The notes beneath the pieces are model-generated. The model saw nothing but the letters and a program-made list of their open reading frames with translations. It was not told where the DNA came from and ran no database searches. This document shows positions 8,938 through 17,294 of a DNA stretch of 64,000 nt, in pieces. Source of the stretch: Actinomadura rubteroloni (GTDB lineage Bacteria > Actinomycetota > Actinomycetes > Streptosporangiales > Streptosporangiaceae); NCBI RefSeq assembly GCF_002911665.1, contig NZ_MTBP01000002.1, forward strand, positions 992,001-1,056,000, written 5' to 3'. Position numbers and translations under genes: made by a program. Numbering within the stretch: the first letter of the stretch is position 1; every line of letters begins with the position of its first letter.

Positions 8938-10107
8938 TCAGTTCGCGGGGCCGAGCCGCACGGCCTGCACGGCGGCCACCAGTTCGGCGACGGACCGGGG
9001 ATCGGTCAGCGACCGGCCGGTGAGGTCGCGGATCCGGCGCATCCGGTACCGGACGGTGTTCGGGTGGCAGTGCAGCACCTGCGCGGCCCGGTCCGCCGAG
9101 CCGCCGTTGCCGAGGTAGGCCTCCAGGGTCTCCAGCAGGAAGTCCCGTTCTTCGGCGGGCTGGTCCAGCAGGGCGCCGAGGACCTCGTCGGCCAGCCGCC
9201 GTCCCTCGTCCGGGTCGTGCGCGAGGAGCGCGGTGAGCGGGCTGGACCCGAACGCGCGGACCCGCGCGGTGCCGGGCGGGAGGGCGGCGAGCGCCGTCCG
9301 GGCGAGGTGCAGGGCGCGCGGGGTGTCGACCAGCGACCGGTAGAGCGGGCTCACGCCGGTGCGGGCGGCGGCGCTCTCGCGCAGCGCGGCGAGCATCGGA
9401 TCGAGTTGGTCGTCGCGCAACGAGACCACGCCCGCCTGGAGCGTCGGGGTGAGCTGCCACGCCGAGACGACGCCGAGCCGCGCGAGCCGCCGTTCGACGC
9501 CGACCAGGCCCTCCTCGGCGAGGCCGCGCGTCTCCGCCGCGACGACGGCGAGCTTCCCGTCGAGCGCCAGGCCGAGCAGCTTCCCGGCCTCCCAGGGACC
9601 GGCGTCGGCCACGCGATGGCCGGTGAACAGCGCCTCCACCAGCGCCGACCGCCGCCGCTGCCGCGCGACCAGCAGCTCCGCGCTCGCGGCCCGGTAGGCC
9701 TCGGTGAGCCGGACCGCGTGCTCGTCGGCGACGCGCCACAGGAGCCCGGCGACGTCGACGAGCGCGTCCGCCCGCGCGCCGGCGCGGGCGCGGCCGACGA
9801 GCAGGTCCCACAGCATCGCGCAGGCGATCCGGTACGCCTGGAGCACCTCCGGCAGCGGCGCGCCCTGGTGCGCCCGGCGGGCTCCGGTCTCCTCGGGCGC
9901 GGCCTGGTCGGGGGTGGCGGTGCCGCCGAGCGCGTCGACCATGAACCGCAGGTTGACCGCGATGGAGCGGTGCAGGTCCGCGCGCGGGACGATCTTCTCG
10001 TCCCGGTAGAGCGCGATCCGGTCGCAGACGGCCGCGCACACGTCGTCGATCAGGCGCGGCAGGCGGGTCTCGGCCCAGGCGACGAGTTCGGCCGTGCCCT
10101 GCGCCAC
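8938..10107 (-). CDS. PucR/CdaR-family transcriptional regulator
   Basis: A 389-aa regulator with an N-terminal sensor-like helical region (about 1-150), a middle CdaR GGDEF-like region and a C-terminal PucR helix-turn-helix. The last includes LETLEAYLGNGGS followed by HCHPNTVRYRMRRIRDLTG, the classic end of this family. The GTG at 10107 lies just after GGGGACC; longer starts up to 10263 are possible but lack a better ribosome site. The gene is divergent from the molybdoenzyme at 10326 across 218 bp and upstream of the peroxidase gene, so either could be its target. The ligand is unknown. Confidence 0.85.
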   Translation of the reverse strand: MAQGTAELVAWAETRLPRLIDDVCAAVCDRIALYRDEKIVPRADLHRSIAVNLRFMVDALGGTATPDQAAPEETGARRAHQGAPLPEVLQAYRIACAMLWDLLVGRARAGARADALVDVAGLLWRVADEHAVRLTEAYRAASAELLVARQRRRSALVEALFTGHRVADAGPWEAGKLLGLALDGKLAVVAAETRGLAEEGLVGVERRLARLGVVSAWQLTPTLQAGVVSLRDDQLDPMLAALRESAAARTGVSPLYRSLVDTPRALHLARTALAALPPGTARVRAFGSSPLTALLAHDPDEGRRLADEVLGALLDQPAEERDFLLETLEAYLGNGGSADRAAQVLHCHPNTVRYRMRRIRDLTGRSLTDPRSVAELVAAVQAVRLGPAN

Positions 10108-10325
10108 GCGGTCCCCTTTCCCGGCGAACGGAAATCGGTTCCGTTCTGAATTCGACGTTCTACTGTCCGTCCGGAAAAGTGTCAAGCGGCAGGCGCCGTC
10201 GTCGGGTGCCACAAAAGGTTTTGTCGCGTCCGACAACGACCGGGGCCGACACTCCACGGCCATTTTTCGGGCGATAAAGGTGTGTTTGAATCGGCGGGCA
10301 CTGGCGCGGCGGCGGGAGGCGGGCG

Positions 10326-12590
10326 ATGGACGAGCGGCACGAGGACCGGGAGCCGGAATTCAAGCCCTACCGCCACCCGGCCGCCGGGTGGGGCGCGGCG
10401 CGGAGCGTGGCGGGTTTCGTGCTGCGGCAGCGCGAGCCGATCGACGGTCCGCGCGCCCTCCTGCGGATGAACCAGGGGAAGGGCGGCTTCGACTGCCCCG
10501 GCTGCGCGTGGCCCGACGATCCCCACGGCCTGCACCTGGACGTCTGCGAGAACGGCGTCAAGCACGTCACGTGGGAGATGACCGGCAAGCGCGTCGGCCG
10601 TGAGTTCTTCGCCGCCCATCCGGTGCGCGAGCTGGCCACGTGGAGCGACAGCGACCTTGAGGCGCAGGGACGGCTGACCGAACCGCTGTCCTACGACCCC
10701 GAGACCGACCGCTACGTCCCGATCTCCTGGCCGGACGCGTTCGCGCTGGTCGGACGCGCCCTTCGCGACCTCGACAGCCCCGACCGGGCCGCGTTCTACA
10801 CCTCCGGACGACTCGGCAACGAGGCCACGTTCCTCTACCAGCTCATGGCCCGCGAACTGGGCACCAACAACCTCCCCGACTGCTCGAACATGTGCCACGA
10901 GGCGAGCGGACGGGCGCTGACGGCGGCGATCGGCACCGGGAAGGGCACGGTCGACGTCCACGACTGGGAGCGCGCCGACGCGATCTTCGTGTTCGGGGTG
11001 AACGCCGCGTCCAACGCGCCCCGGATGCTGACCGCGCTCGCGGAGGCCTACCGGCGGGGCGCGCAGGTCGTCCACGTCAACCCGCTGGTCGAGGCGGGCG
11101 CGACGCGGACGATCATCCCGCACGAGTTCGCCCGCATGGCGACGCTCCGCGCCACGCCGACGTCGACGATGAACGTCCAGCCGCGCATCGGCGGGGACAT
11201 GGCGCTGGTCCGGGGCGTCGCGAAAGCCCTGCTGGAGACCGGCGCCGAGGCGCTGGACACCGCCTTCCTCGCGACCCACACCACCGGCTTCGAGGAGTAC
11301 CGGGCCGTCTGCGCCCGGACGCCGTGGGCCGAGATCGAGCACCAGTCCGGCGTCGCCGTCGCCGAGATCCGCGCGCTCGCCGGGATCTACCGCGCCGCCG
11401 ACCGCGCCATCGTGAGCTGGTGCCTCGGCGTGACGCAGCACGAGCACGGCGTCGACACCGTCCGCGAGATCATGAACCTGCTGCTCCTGCGGGGGAACAT
11501 CGGCCGGGAGGGCGCCGGGCCGTCCCCCGTGCGCGGGCACAGCAACGTGCAGGGCAACCGGACGTGCGGCATCGACCACCGTCCCGACCCCGCGTTCCTC
11601 GACCGGCTCGGCGCGGTCTGCGGGATCGACCCGCCCCGCCGCCACGGGCTCGACACCGTCGCCGTGATCGAGGCGATGCGCCGGGGCGAGGTGACGGTGT
11701 TCGTCGGCATGGGCGGCAACTTCGCGCTCGCCGCGCCGGACACGCCCTACACGGCCGCGGCGCTGCGGAACTGCGACCTGACCGTCCAGGTCAGCACGAA
11801 GCTCAACCGCAGCCACCTCGAACACGGCCGCCGCGCGCTGATCCTGCCGTGCCTCGGCCGCACCGAGAAGGACCACCAGGCGGCGGGCGTGCAGGCCACG
11901 TCGGTCGAGGACGCGATGAGCATGGTCCACCTGTCGACCGGCATGAAGCGTCCCGCGTCGCCGCACCTGCTGTCCGAGCCCGCGATCATCGCGGGGATGG
12001 CCCGCGCGGCGCTGCCGGACAGCGCGACGCCGTGGGAGCGCTACGTCGAGGACTACGACCGGATCCGCGACACGATGGCGCGGGTCCTGGACGGATTCGA
12101 GGACTTCAACGACCGCGTCCGGCAGCCGCGCGGGTTCCGGCTCCACCAGCCCGCGCGGGACCGCGTGTTCCACACCGCGTCGCGGCGGGCGGAGTTCTCG
12201 ACGGCGGACCTCCCGGACGTCGTCCCCGCGCCCGGCACGCTCGCGCTCGGCACCATGCGGTCGCACGACCAGTGGAACACGACGATCTACTCGAACGACG
12301 ACCGCTACCGCGGCATCAAGAACCTGCGGACGTTGATCTTCATGAACGCCGACGACCTGCGCGAACGCGGCCTGACCGCGTTCGACGAGGTCGACGTCAC
12401 GAGCATCGCGAAGGACGGCGGCACACGCTCCCTGCGGCGCTACCGCGCGGTGCCCTACGACATCCCCCGGGGCTGCGCGGCCGGGTACATGCCCGAGATG
12501 AACGTCCTGTGCGCGATCGGCGACTACAGCACGCAGAGCGACCAGCCGCTGATGAAGCACCTCAAGGTCACCGTGGAGCGGTCCGCCTAA
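10326..12590 (+). CDS. FdhF/YdeP-type molybdopterin oxidoreductase
   Basis: A 754-aa molybdopterin oxidoreductase of the formate-dehydrogenase-H/YdeP subfamily. The N-terminus has CPGCAWPDDPHGLHLDVCEN instead of the usual 4Fe-4S cysteine spacing. The active-site stretch NNLPDCSNMCHEASG is typical of the subfamily and uses Cys, not selenocysteine. VRGHSNVQGNRTCGI and the C-terminal molybdopterin-dinucleotide domain (SHDQWNTTIYSNDDRYRG) are also clear. The substrate is unknown. It is encoded alone, with no partner subunit or fdhD gene in the window. The ATG at 10326 follows GGAGGCGGGCG. Its last 4 bp overlap the convergent FUSC gene. Confidence 0.85.
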   Translation: MDERHEDREPEFKPYRHPAAGWGAARSVAGFVLRQREPIDGPRALLRMNQGKGGFDCPGCAWPDDPHGLHLDVCENGVKHVTWEMTGKRVGREFFAAHPVRELATWSDSDLEAQGRLTEPLSYDPETDRYVPISWPDAFALVGRALRDLDSPDRAAFYTSGRLGNEATFLYQLMARELGTNNLPDCSNMCHEASGRALTAAIGTGKGTVDVHDWERADAIFVFGVNAASNAPRMLTALAEAYRRGAQVVHVNPLVEAGATRTIIPHEFARMATLRATPTSTMNVQPRIGGDMALVRGVAKALLETGAEALDTAFLATHTTGFEEYRAVCARTPWAEIEHQSGVAVAEIRALAGIYRAADRAIVSWCLGVTQHEHGVDTVREIMNLLLLRGNIGREGAGPSPVRGHSNVQGNRTCGIDHRPDPAFLDRLGAVCGIDPPRRHGLDTVAVIEAMRRGEVTVFVGMGGNFALAAPDTPYTAAALRNCDLTVQVSTKLNRSHLEHGRRALILPCLGRTEKDHQAAGVQATSVEDAMSMVHLSTGMKRPASPHLLSEPAIIAGMARAALPDSATPWERYVEDYDRIRDTMARVLDGFEDFNDRVRQPRGFRLHQPARDRVFHTASRRAEFSTADLPDVVPAPGTLALGTMRSHDQWNTTIYSNDDRYRGIKNLRTLIFMNADDLRERGLTAFDEVDVTSIAKDGGTRSLRRYRAVPYDIPRGCAAGYMPEMNVLCAIGDYSTQSDQPLMKHLKVTVERSA

Positions 12591-13609
12591 CGGCACCGGC
12601 CCCGGACGATCACGGCGGCCCCCACGCCCGCGACCACCCCGACCACGGTGTCGACGGCCCGCGCCGTGACCATCGCGACCGGGTCGCCCGGCGCCGCCAG
12701 CTCGGTCATCACCATGATCAGCGGCGTGAAGAACCCGAGCGCCAGCCAGTAGTGGCGGGCCATGAACAGTTCGGTCGGGAACAGCAGGACGATCACCGCG
12801 AGCGCCGACCAGGACGCGTCCGGGCCCGGCAGCAGCAGCGACGCGGTGACGGCCAGCCCGACGAACGTGCCGAGGACCCGGTGGACGCTGCGCTCCACGA
12901 TCGGGCCGAGGCCCGGGTGGCGCGGGTCGCGCGGGTCGGCGGCGGCCAGCGGGACGGCGGCCGACGCCATCGCCCAGTTCGCGTGCTCGACGCCCAGCAG
13001 CAGGCCCACCGCCCCGGCGGCGGCGATGGCGCCCGCGTACCGGACGGCGTGGACGAGCGCGCAGCGCGCGTTCACGCAGGTCACCGGCGTGATCGCGGCG
13101 GTGCCCCGGGTGCCTCCGGTCAGCCCGATGAGGACGGACAGCAGGATCGCCCCGGCGCAGATCCCGAGCGCCGTCCAGGGCGCGGCCCGTCCGGCGGGCA
13201 CCAGCGCGACCGCGCCCAGCGCGAAGATCCCGAAGAACGGGCCGCGCGGAGTGAGGTCGAGCCGGGTCGTCACCAGCGCGCCCGCAAAGGAGAACGCCGC
13301 CTCGGCGCACACGAGGACCCAGGCCGGCGCGTGGAGGACGGACAGCAGCACGCCGAGCGCGACGCCGGCGAACAGGATCGCGCCCGCCTGCGCCTGGTGC
13401 CGGAGCCGGACGCCGCGCGGCTCGGCCCGTCCGTACATGCCGGTGAACGACCCGAACGCCGCGTAGATGATCAGGTCGGGGCGGCCGGCGGCGAGCAGCG
13501 CGGCGCCGGGCACGAGCAGCCCGGCGGCGACCCGGGCCGCGTGCCGCCGGTCCGCCCGGACGGTCCCGGGATCGGCGCGCGGGAGCACGCGCAGCCGGGC
13601 AGCCCGCAC
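12587..13609 (-). CDS. FUSC-family membrane protein
   Basis: A 340-aa integral membrane protein with two blocks of hydrophobic helices joined by a hydrophilic stretch (about residues 225-250), the pattern of FUSC/YccS-type putative exporters. Recognisable features are AAFGSFTGMYG near the N-terminus and VHRVLGTFVGLAVTASLL, which matches the conserved 'R..GT..G' helix of the family. The substrate is unknown, though relatives export aromatic acids. It ends 4 bp inside the convergent molybdoenzyme gene. The ATG at 13609 is the first good start, but an Arg-rich N-terminus makes the exact site uncertain. Confidence 0.75.
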   Translation of the reverse strand: MRAARLRVLPRADPGTVRADRRHAARVAAGLLVPGAALLAAGRPDLIIYAAFGSFTGMYGRAEPRGVRLRHQAQAGAILFAGVALGVLLSVLHAPAWVLVCAEAAFSFAGALVTTRLDLTPRGPFFGIFALGAVALVPAGRAAPWTALGICAGAILLSVLIGLTGGTRGTAAITPVTCVNARCALVHAVRYAGAIAAAGAVGLLLGVEHANWAMASAAVPLAAADPRDPRHPGLGPIVERSVHRVLGTFVGLAVTASLLLPGPDASWSALAVIVLLFPTELFMARHYWLALGFFTPLIMVMTELAAPGDPVAMVTARAVDTVVGVVAGVGAAVIVRGRCR

Positions 13610-13708
13610 GAAGGTCTCCGATCATTCCGCGTTCCGGGGAGATCCGGGCCCCCGACGATTCTCGGGCCTTTTTTAACACTTCCGAGATTGGACGGCAAAA
13701 CGCGGTCG

Positions 13709-13793
13709 TGGGGCGGGCGGGATTCGAACCCGCTCAGCGCTGCGGCACCTGCTTTACAGGCAGGCCCGACTCTCCGAACGTCGGCGCCGCCCC
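13709..13793 (-). tRNA. tRNA-Tyr (GTA)
   Basis: An 85-nt class II tRNA. The acceptor stem is GGGGCGG/CCGCCCC with discriminator A, the anticodon loop CTGTAAA gives anticodon GTA, the variable arm is long, and the T arm reads GCGGGTTCGAATCCCGC. No CCA is encoded. Confidence 0.95.
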
Positions 13794-13807
13794 GCGAGAA
13801 AGGGGGA

Positions 13808-13884
13808 TGGTGCGGCTCCCGGGATTCGAACCCGGAACGTCCACCTCCTGAAGGTGGCCCCTCTGCCGGTTGGGGTAGAGCCGC
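13808..13884 (-). tRNA. Unusual tRNA with CAG (Leu) anticodon and a short variable loop
   Basis: A 77-nt cloverleaf. The acceptor is GCGGCTC/GAGCCGC followed by A and an encoded CCA. The D arm has CCCC/GGGG, the anticodon arm is CCACC-TTCAGGA-GGTGG, the variable loop is only ACGTT, and the T arm is CCGGG-TTCGAAT-CCCGG. The anticodon reads CAG, a Leu codon reader, but bacterial tRNA-Leu normally has a long class II variable arm, which is missing here. With the four-pair D stem drawn, position 26 is absent. It lies 14 bp from tRNA-Tyr on the same strand. It may be a leucine isoacceptor with unusual identity, a tRNA used outside translation, or a pseudo-tRNA. Confidence 0.7.
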
Positions 13885-13934
13885 GCGTCGTGCCGGGGCG
13901 GCGTCGCCTCCGGGTCCCGCGCGGCCGTGACGGC

Positions 13935-13988
13935 TCAGCGATAGCGGCGGGAGACCGGGAACGACGCCTGGCGCAGTCGTAGCTTCAC
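13935..13988 (-). CDS. Candidate 17-aa small ORF before the tRNA pair
   Basis: A GTG at 13988 preceded by AGGAAGGAGAACGCC gives the basic peptide MKLRLRQASFPVSRRYR and then a TGA stop. The ribosome site is much better than chance would give. It starts 74 bp after the reductase gene and ends 50 bp before the CAG-anticodon tRNA, all on the minus strand, so it may belong to the same transcript. I do not recognise it. It could be a leader or small regulatory peptide, or spurious. Confidence 0.35.
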   Translation of the reverse strand: MKLRLRQASFPVSRRYR

Positions 13989-14061
13989 GGCGTTCTCCTT
14001 CCTGGTCTCGGTGTGCCGACGTCCGCAACGATGCCAGCCGGGGCGAACCCGGCGCAACGCA

Positions 14062-15126
14062 TTAAAGGTCGAGCGTGAGCCGTCCGCCGGACGCGCGGGA
14101 GACGCAGATCAGCAGCCCGTCGTCGGCCGCGTCGGCGACGGCGCGCTCGTCGGCGTCGCCCGCGAGCAGCCCGACCCGGCACGTCCCGCAGAACCCCTGG
14201 CGGCACGAGTACGCCACGCCCGGGACGGCCTCGCGGATCACGTCCAGCGCGGACCGGTCCGCCGGGACGGGCAGGACGACGCCCGTCCGGGCCAACTCGA
14301 CCTCGAACGGCCGTCCGTCGGTGATCGGCGCGGGCGCGAACCGCTCGAAGTGCAGCGTGGCGCCGTCGGGGAACGCTCCGCGCACCGCGTCGAGCATCGG
14401 CGCGGGCCCGCAGCAGTACACGGCCGTGCCGGGCGTGACGCCGGCCAACAGATCCGCGCCGGACGGCGTGCCGTGCTCGTCGTCGGTCCGGACGATCACG
14501 CGCTCGGACGGCAGGTCGGCGAGTTCGCCGAGGAACGCGAGCGAGGCGCGGGACCGTCCGGTGTAGACGAGCGTCCAGTCGGCGCCCGCCCGGTGCGCCG
14601 CCCGCACCATCGGCAGGATCGGCGTGATGCCGATGCCGCCCGCGACGAACCGGTACCGCTCGCGGGCGAGGAACGGGAACGCGTTGCGCGGCCCCGTCAC
14701 CGTCAGCTCGTCGCCCGCCGCGACCGCGTCGTGGACCTCCCGCGAGCCGCCCGCGCCCGCCGGCAGCCGCCGGACGGCGATCCGGTACGACGTCCGGTCG
14801 GCGGGGTCGCCGCACAGCGAGTACTGGCGGCGGCGCCCGGACGGCAGCAGCACGTCCAGGTGGCCGCCCGGCCACCAGCGCGGCAGGTCACGGCCGTCGG
14901 GGGCCTCGAACCGCAGCGACACGACGTCCTCGGCCTCCGGCACGACCGCGCGGACGACGAGCCGCAGGCTCCGGTCCACCGGCCGGATCGGCGGCGGCGG
15001 CGCCGTCCGCAGCGCCATGAGGCGCTCCAGCCCGCCGAACAGCGTGTGGACGGCCACCCAGAACGGGTCGCGGGGACGCCGTCCGAACAGCGACGGCGGA
15101 ATGCGGTCCTTCAGGTCGCCGCTCAC
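14062..15126 (-). CDS. PDR/VanB-type ferredoxin-reductase (flavin plus C-terminal 2Fe-2S)
   Basis: A 354-aa electron-transfer reductase. After an N-terminal extension of about 60 residues comes a flavin domain (RRQYSLCGDP), an NAD domain (VAGGIGITPILPMVRAA and YCCGPAPMLDAV) and a C-terminal plant-type 2Fe-2S domain with YSCRQGFCGTCRVG...LLICVSRA, the CxxxxCxxC...C ligand set. Such proteins pass electrons from NAD(P)H to an oxygenase. Its GTG start at 15126 overlaps the stop of the upstream di-iron-like gene by 4 bp, so the two are translationally coupled and probably partners. Confidence 0.87.
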   Translation of the reverse strand: MSGDLKDRIPPSLFGRRPRDPFWVAVHTLFGGLERLMALRTAPPPPIRPVDRSLRLVVRAVVPEAEDVVSLRFEAPDGRDLPRWWPGGHLDVLLPSGRRRQYSLCGDPADRTSYRIAVRRLPAGAGGSREVHDAVAAGDELTVTGPRNAFPFLARERYRFVAGGIGITPILPMVRAAHRAGADWTLVYTGRSRASLAFLGELADLPSERVIVRTDDEHGTPSGADLLAGVTPGTAVYCCGPAPMLDAVRGAFPDGATLHFERFAPAPITDGRPFEVELARTGVVLPVPADRSALDVIREAVPGVAYSCRQGFCGTCRVGLLAGDADERAVADAADDGLLICVSRASGGRLTLDL

Positions 15127-16001
15127 CGCAACGCCGCCTGGGCGGCCGGGGACGACGCCAGGTACGCGAGCGCCTGCACGGTCGAGCCCTCGTTCAGCGG
15201 GGTGTAGTCGCGCCGCAGATACCGCCGGATCGACGCGAACAGCGCCCGCCGGCTCGGGCTCAACCCGGCCGGGCCGGTGCGCCGAAGATGGCCGAGCCCG
15301 CCGCGCACGCGTCCCCGGACGACCGGGTCGGCGGCCAGCAGGTACCGGTGCCCGCGCTGCCACAGCGACCCGAGCATGAACAGCGTCTCGCTCATCGCCC
15401 GCAGCCGCGCCGCGTACGAGCCGTCCAGGTGCATGAACAGGTCGTGCGCGACGTGCCGGTGCTCGACCTCCTCGGCGCCGTGCCAGCGCAGCAGGTCCAG
15501 CATCGTCGGGTCGGCCCCGGCACGGTCCAGCGCGGACGCGTTGAGGACCCAGTCGCCGAGCACGCCGGTGAAGTGCTCGATCGCCGCGATGATCGCGACG
15601 CGCTCGAACAGCCAGGCGCGCAGCGGCTCGCCGGTGAGGTCTCGGTCGCCGAGCAGGCCCTCGAACATGAAGTCCACCTGCCGCACGAACGGCCCGACGT
15701 CCAGGCCCTGCGCGCCGAAGTGCTCCAGGACGCCCTCGTGCGACGTGGCGTGGACGGCCTCCTGCCCGATGAAGCCGAGCACGTCCTCGCGGAGCCGGTC
15801 GTCGCGAATGTACGGGAGCGCCTGCTTGAAGACGCGGATGAACCACTCCTCGCCCGCGGGCAGCAGCAGGTGCAGCACGTTGATGAGGTGCGAGGCCACG
15901 GGGTCTCGGGGGATCCAGTGCAGCGGCACACCGGTCCAGTCGAAGCGCACGTCGCGGGCCTGGAGGACGATGCCCTCCGGCTCGTCGGGCCGTACGGTCA
16001 T
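15123..16001 (-). CDS. PF10118-family 'metal-dependent hydrolase' with a ferritin-like di-iron signature
   Basis: A 292-aa protein of the family annotated as predicted metal-dependent hydrolase (PF10118). The sequence looks like a four-helix di-iron protein: Glu51/Glu52 in GEEWF, Glu81/His84 in QEAVHATSHEG, Glu142/His143 in AIEHFTG and Glu177-180/His181 in AEEVEHRHVAHD. The overlapping downstream gene encodes an oxygenase-type reductase, which suggests an O2-activating enzyme rather than a hydrolase. The substrate is unknown. The ATG at 16001 follows a Gly-rich GGGGGAGGCCCCC ribosome region. The upstream gap (16002-16168) is shared with the divergent SMR gene. Confidence 0.8.
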   Translation of the reverse strand: MTVRPDEPEGIVLQARDVRFDWTGVPLHWIPRDPVASHLINVLHLLLPAGEEWFIRVFKQALPYIRDDRLREDVLGFIGQEAVHATSHEGVLEHFGAQGLDVGPFVRQVDFMFEGLLGDRDLTGEPLRAWLFERVAIIAAIEHFTGVLGDWVLNASALDRAGADPTMLDLLRWHGAEEVEHRHVAHDLFMHLDGSYAARLRAMSETLFMLGSLWQRGHRYLLAADPVVRGRVRGGLGHLRRTGPAGLSPSRRALFASIRRYLRRDYTPLNEGSTVQALAYLASSPAAQAALR

Positions 16002-16168
16002 TGGGGGCCTCCCCCGGGGGTGGGTCAGCGAGGACTTATCGACAACTCGTCCAGAACCGTACCTTCGTCCCTATCATCCAACAACAGACCGTTTGGTGAG
16101 GCTTGTCACCGGACCGCACCTCACCGCCGCCCCATAATGGGCGGGTGACCGGTGCGAGGGGGACGCGC

Positions 16169-16486
16169 ATGGCCTGGCTGCTGCTCGCGGGAGCGATCCT
16201 CTGCGAGGTGACCGCGACCGTCTCCCTGCGGCTCTCCGACGGGTTCGCCCGCCCCCTGCCGAGCGTGATCGTCGTCGTCGGCTACCTGGCGTCGTTCGCG
16301 TGCCTGTCCCTGGTCCTGAAGGCCGGGATGCCGGTCGGCGTCGTCTACGGGATCTGGTCGGCGTGCGGCGTCGCGCTGGTCGCGCTCATCGGCGCGGTTT
16401 TCCTCGGCGAGACGCTCACCTGGATCCAGATCGCGGGCGTCGCGCTCGTCATCGGCGGCGTCGTCGCGCTGGAGGCCGGCGCCTAG
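16169..16486 (+). CDS. SMR-family small multidrug/guanidinium-type exporter
   Basis: A 105-aa protein with four predicted transmembrane helices, the size of EmrE-type transporters. It has the expected membrane Glu near position 14 (ILCEVTATVSLRLSDGF), the GMPVGVVYGIWSACG helix and the helix-4 IAGVALVIGGVVAL. The usual family form of the first motif is AEV..T..MK.S.GF, here with Ser/Leu/Arg substitutions. It is a single gene with no paired SMR partner. The ATG at 16169 follows GCGAGGGGGA; a GTG at 16145 is an alternative. It ends with a 4-bp overlap with the convergent acetamidase-like gene. Confidence 0.85.
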   Translation: MAWLLLAGAILCEVTATVSLRLSDGFARPLPSVIVVVGYLASFACLSLVLKAGMPVGVVYGIWSACGVALVALIGAVFLGETLTWIQIAGVALVIGGVVALEAGA

Positions 16487-17163
16487 AAGGCGGGCGTCGG
16501 GTCGGGCATCAGCATCGGCCCGGTGATCCGGAACCGCTCCACCCCGCGCCGCGTGAGGTGGACGCGCAGGTCGATCCAGCCCGCGGCCGCGCCGCTCCCG
16601 CAGTCCCGTCCGGCGGCCGGGAAGTGCAGGTCGCCCGCCGACAGTTTCGCGCCCGCGACGAGCACCGGCAGCAGGATCCGCGAGCCCGCCGTCAGCCGCG
16701 CGATCGTGCAGCCCCCGACGGCCCGGCCCCGGTCCGCGCCGCGCACCGCCTGCGCCGCGACCGCCGCGTGCCGCGCCGTCCCCGGGACGAGCCCGCCGAG
16801 CATCGCCGGTCCCGGCGCGCACCCGCCCGCCGCCGCGAGCCCCGCCGCGTCCGGCGCGCAGCCGATCACCCCGGGGTGCCCGGACGGTCCCGGACGCCCG
16901 TCCGCCCGGCCGAGCGCCAGCACGTCCACCACGATCACGTCGCCCGGCTCGGCGCCGACGACGTCCAGCGGCCCGCACAGCAGCGGCTCCGAGCCCCGCT
17001 CGCGCGCCGGGCAGTCCAGCCGGACCGACCCGCCCGTGATGACCTCCGCGACGGCCGGGAGGTCGGGGTGCCAGCGGTCGTGGCCGGGGACGGCGCGGGC
17101 CGTGCTCGTGAAGGGGACCGGAGCGGGCGGCGCCAGGGTCGGGGCGCTGGGCGACGGGAGCAC
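16483..17163 (-). CDS. Short acetamidase/formamidase-like protein
   Basis: A 226-aa protein resembling FmdA/AmdA acetamidase-formamidases. Family features are PGHDRWHPDLPAV near the N-terminus, GPLDVVGAEPGDVIVVDVL, GHPGVIGCAPD and a GGCTIARL...PVLVAGAKLSAGDLHF stretch. Normal members are 300 residues or more, and this one is compressed at the central insertion and the C-terminus. Hydrolysis of small amides is plausible but not shown. The GTG at 17163 follows GGAAGGA. Its 3' end overlaps the SMR gene by 4 bp. Confidence 0.78.
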   Translation of the reverse strand: MLPSPSAPTLAPPAPVPFTSTARAVPGHDRWHPDLPAVAEVITGGSVRLDCPARERGSEPLLCGPLDVVGAEPGDVIVVDVLALGRADGRPGPSGHPGVIGCAPDAAGLAAAGGCAPGPAMLGGLVPGTARHAAVAAQAVRGADRGRAVGGCTIARLTAGSRILLPVLVAGAKLSAGDLHFPAAGRDCGSGAAAGWIDLRVHLTRRGVERFRITGPMLMPDPTPAF

Positions 17164-17294
17164 GGATCAGATCCTTCCGGAACGGCGGATGCTACTCATG
17201 ATCCTGCCGAAACACCTGTTACCACGGGGTTTCGCTCATCGAAAGCTTGAGTAAGGCCGCATTCACCGGCACGTCAACATCCGCGCGGACCGCG

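Noticed and set aside
10182..13679. Long minus-strand frame opposite the molybdoenzyme
   Set aside because: It has low-complexity Arg/Gly/Ala composition and no domains, and lies opposite a well-supported gene.
13808..13884. Selenocysteine or suppressor tRNA
   Set aside because: The anticodon is CAG, not TCA or CTA/TTA, and the acceptor stem is a normal 7 bp.
17219..17239. A six-codon ORF MSETPW downstream of ddl
   Set aside because: There is no ribosome site, no leader-type role for a downstream position and no structure that needs it.
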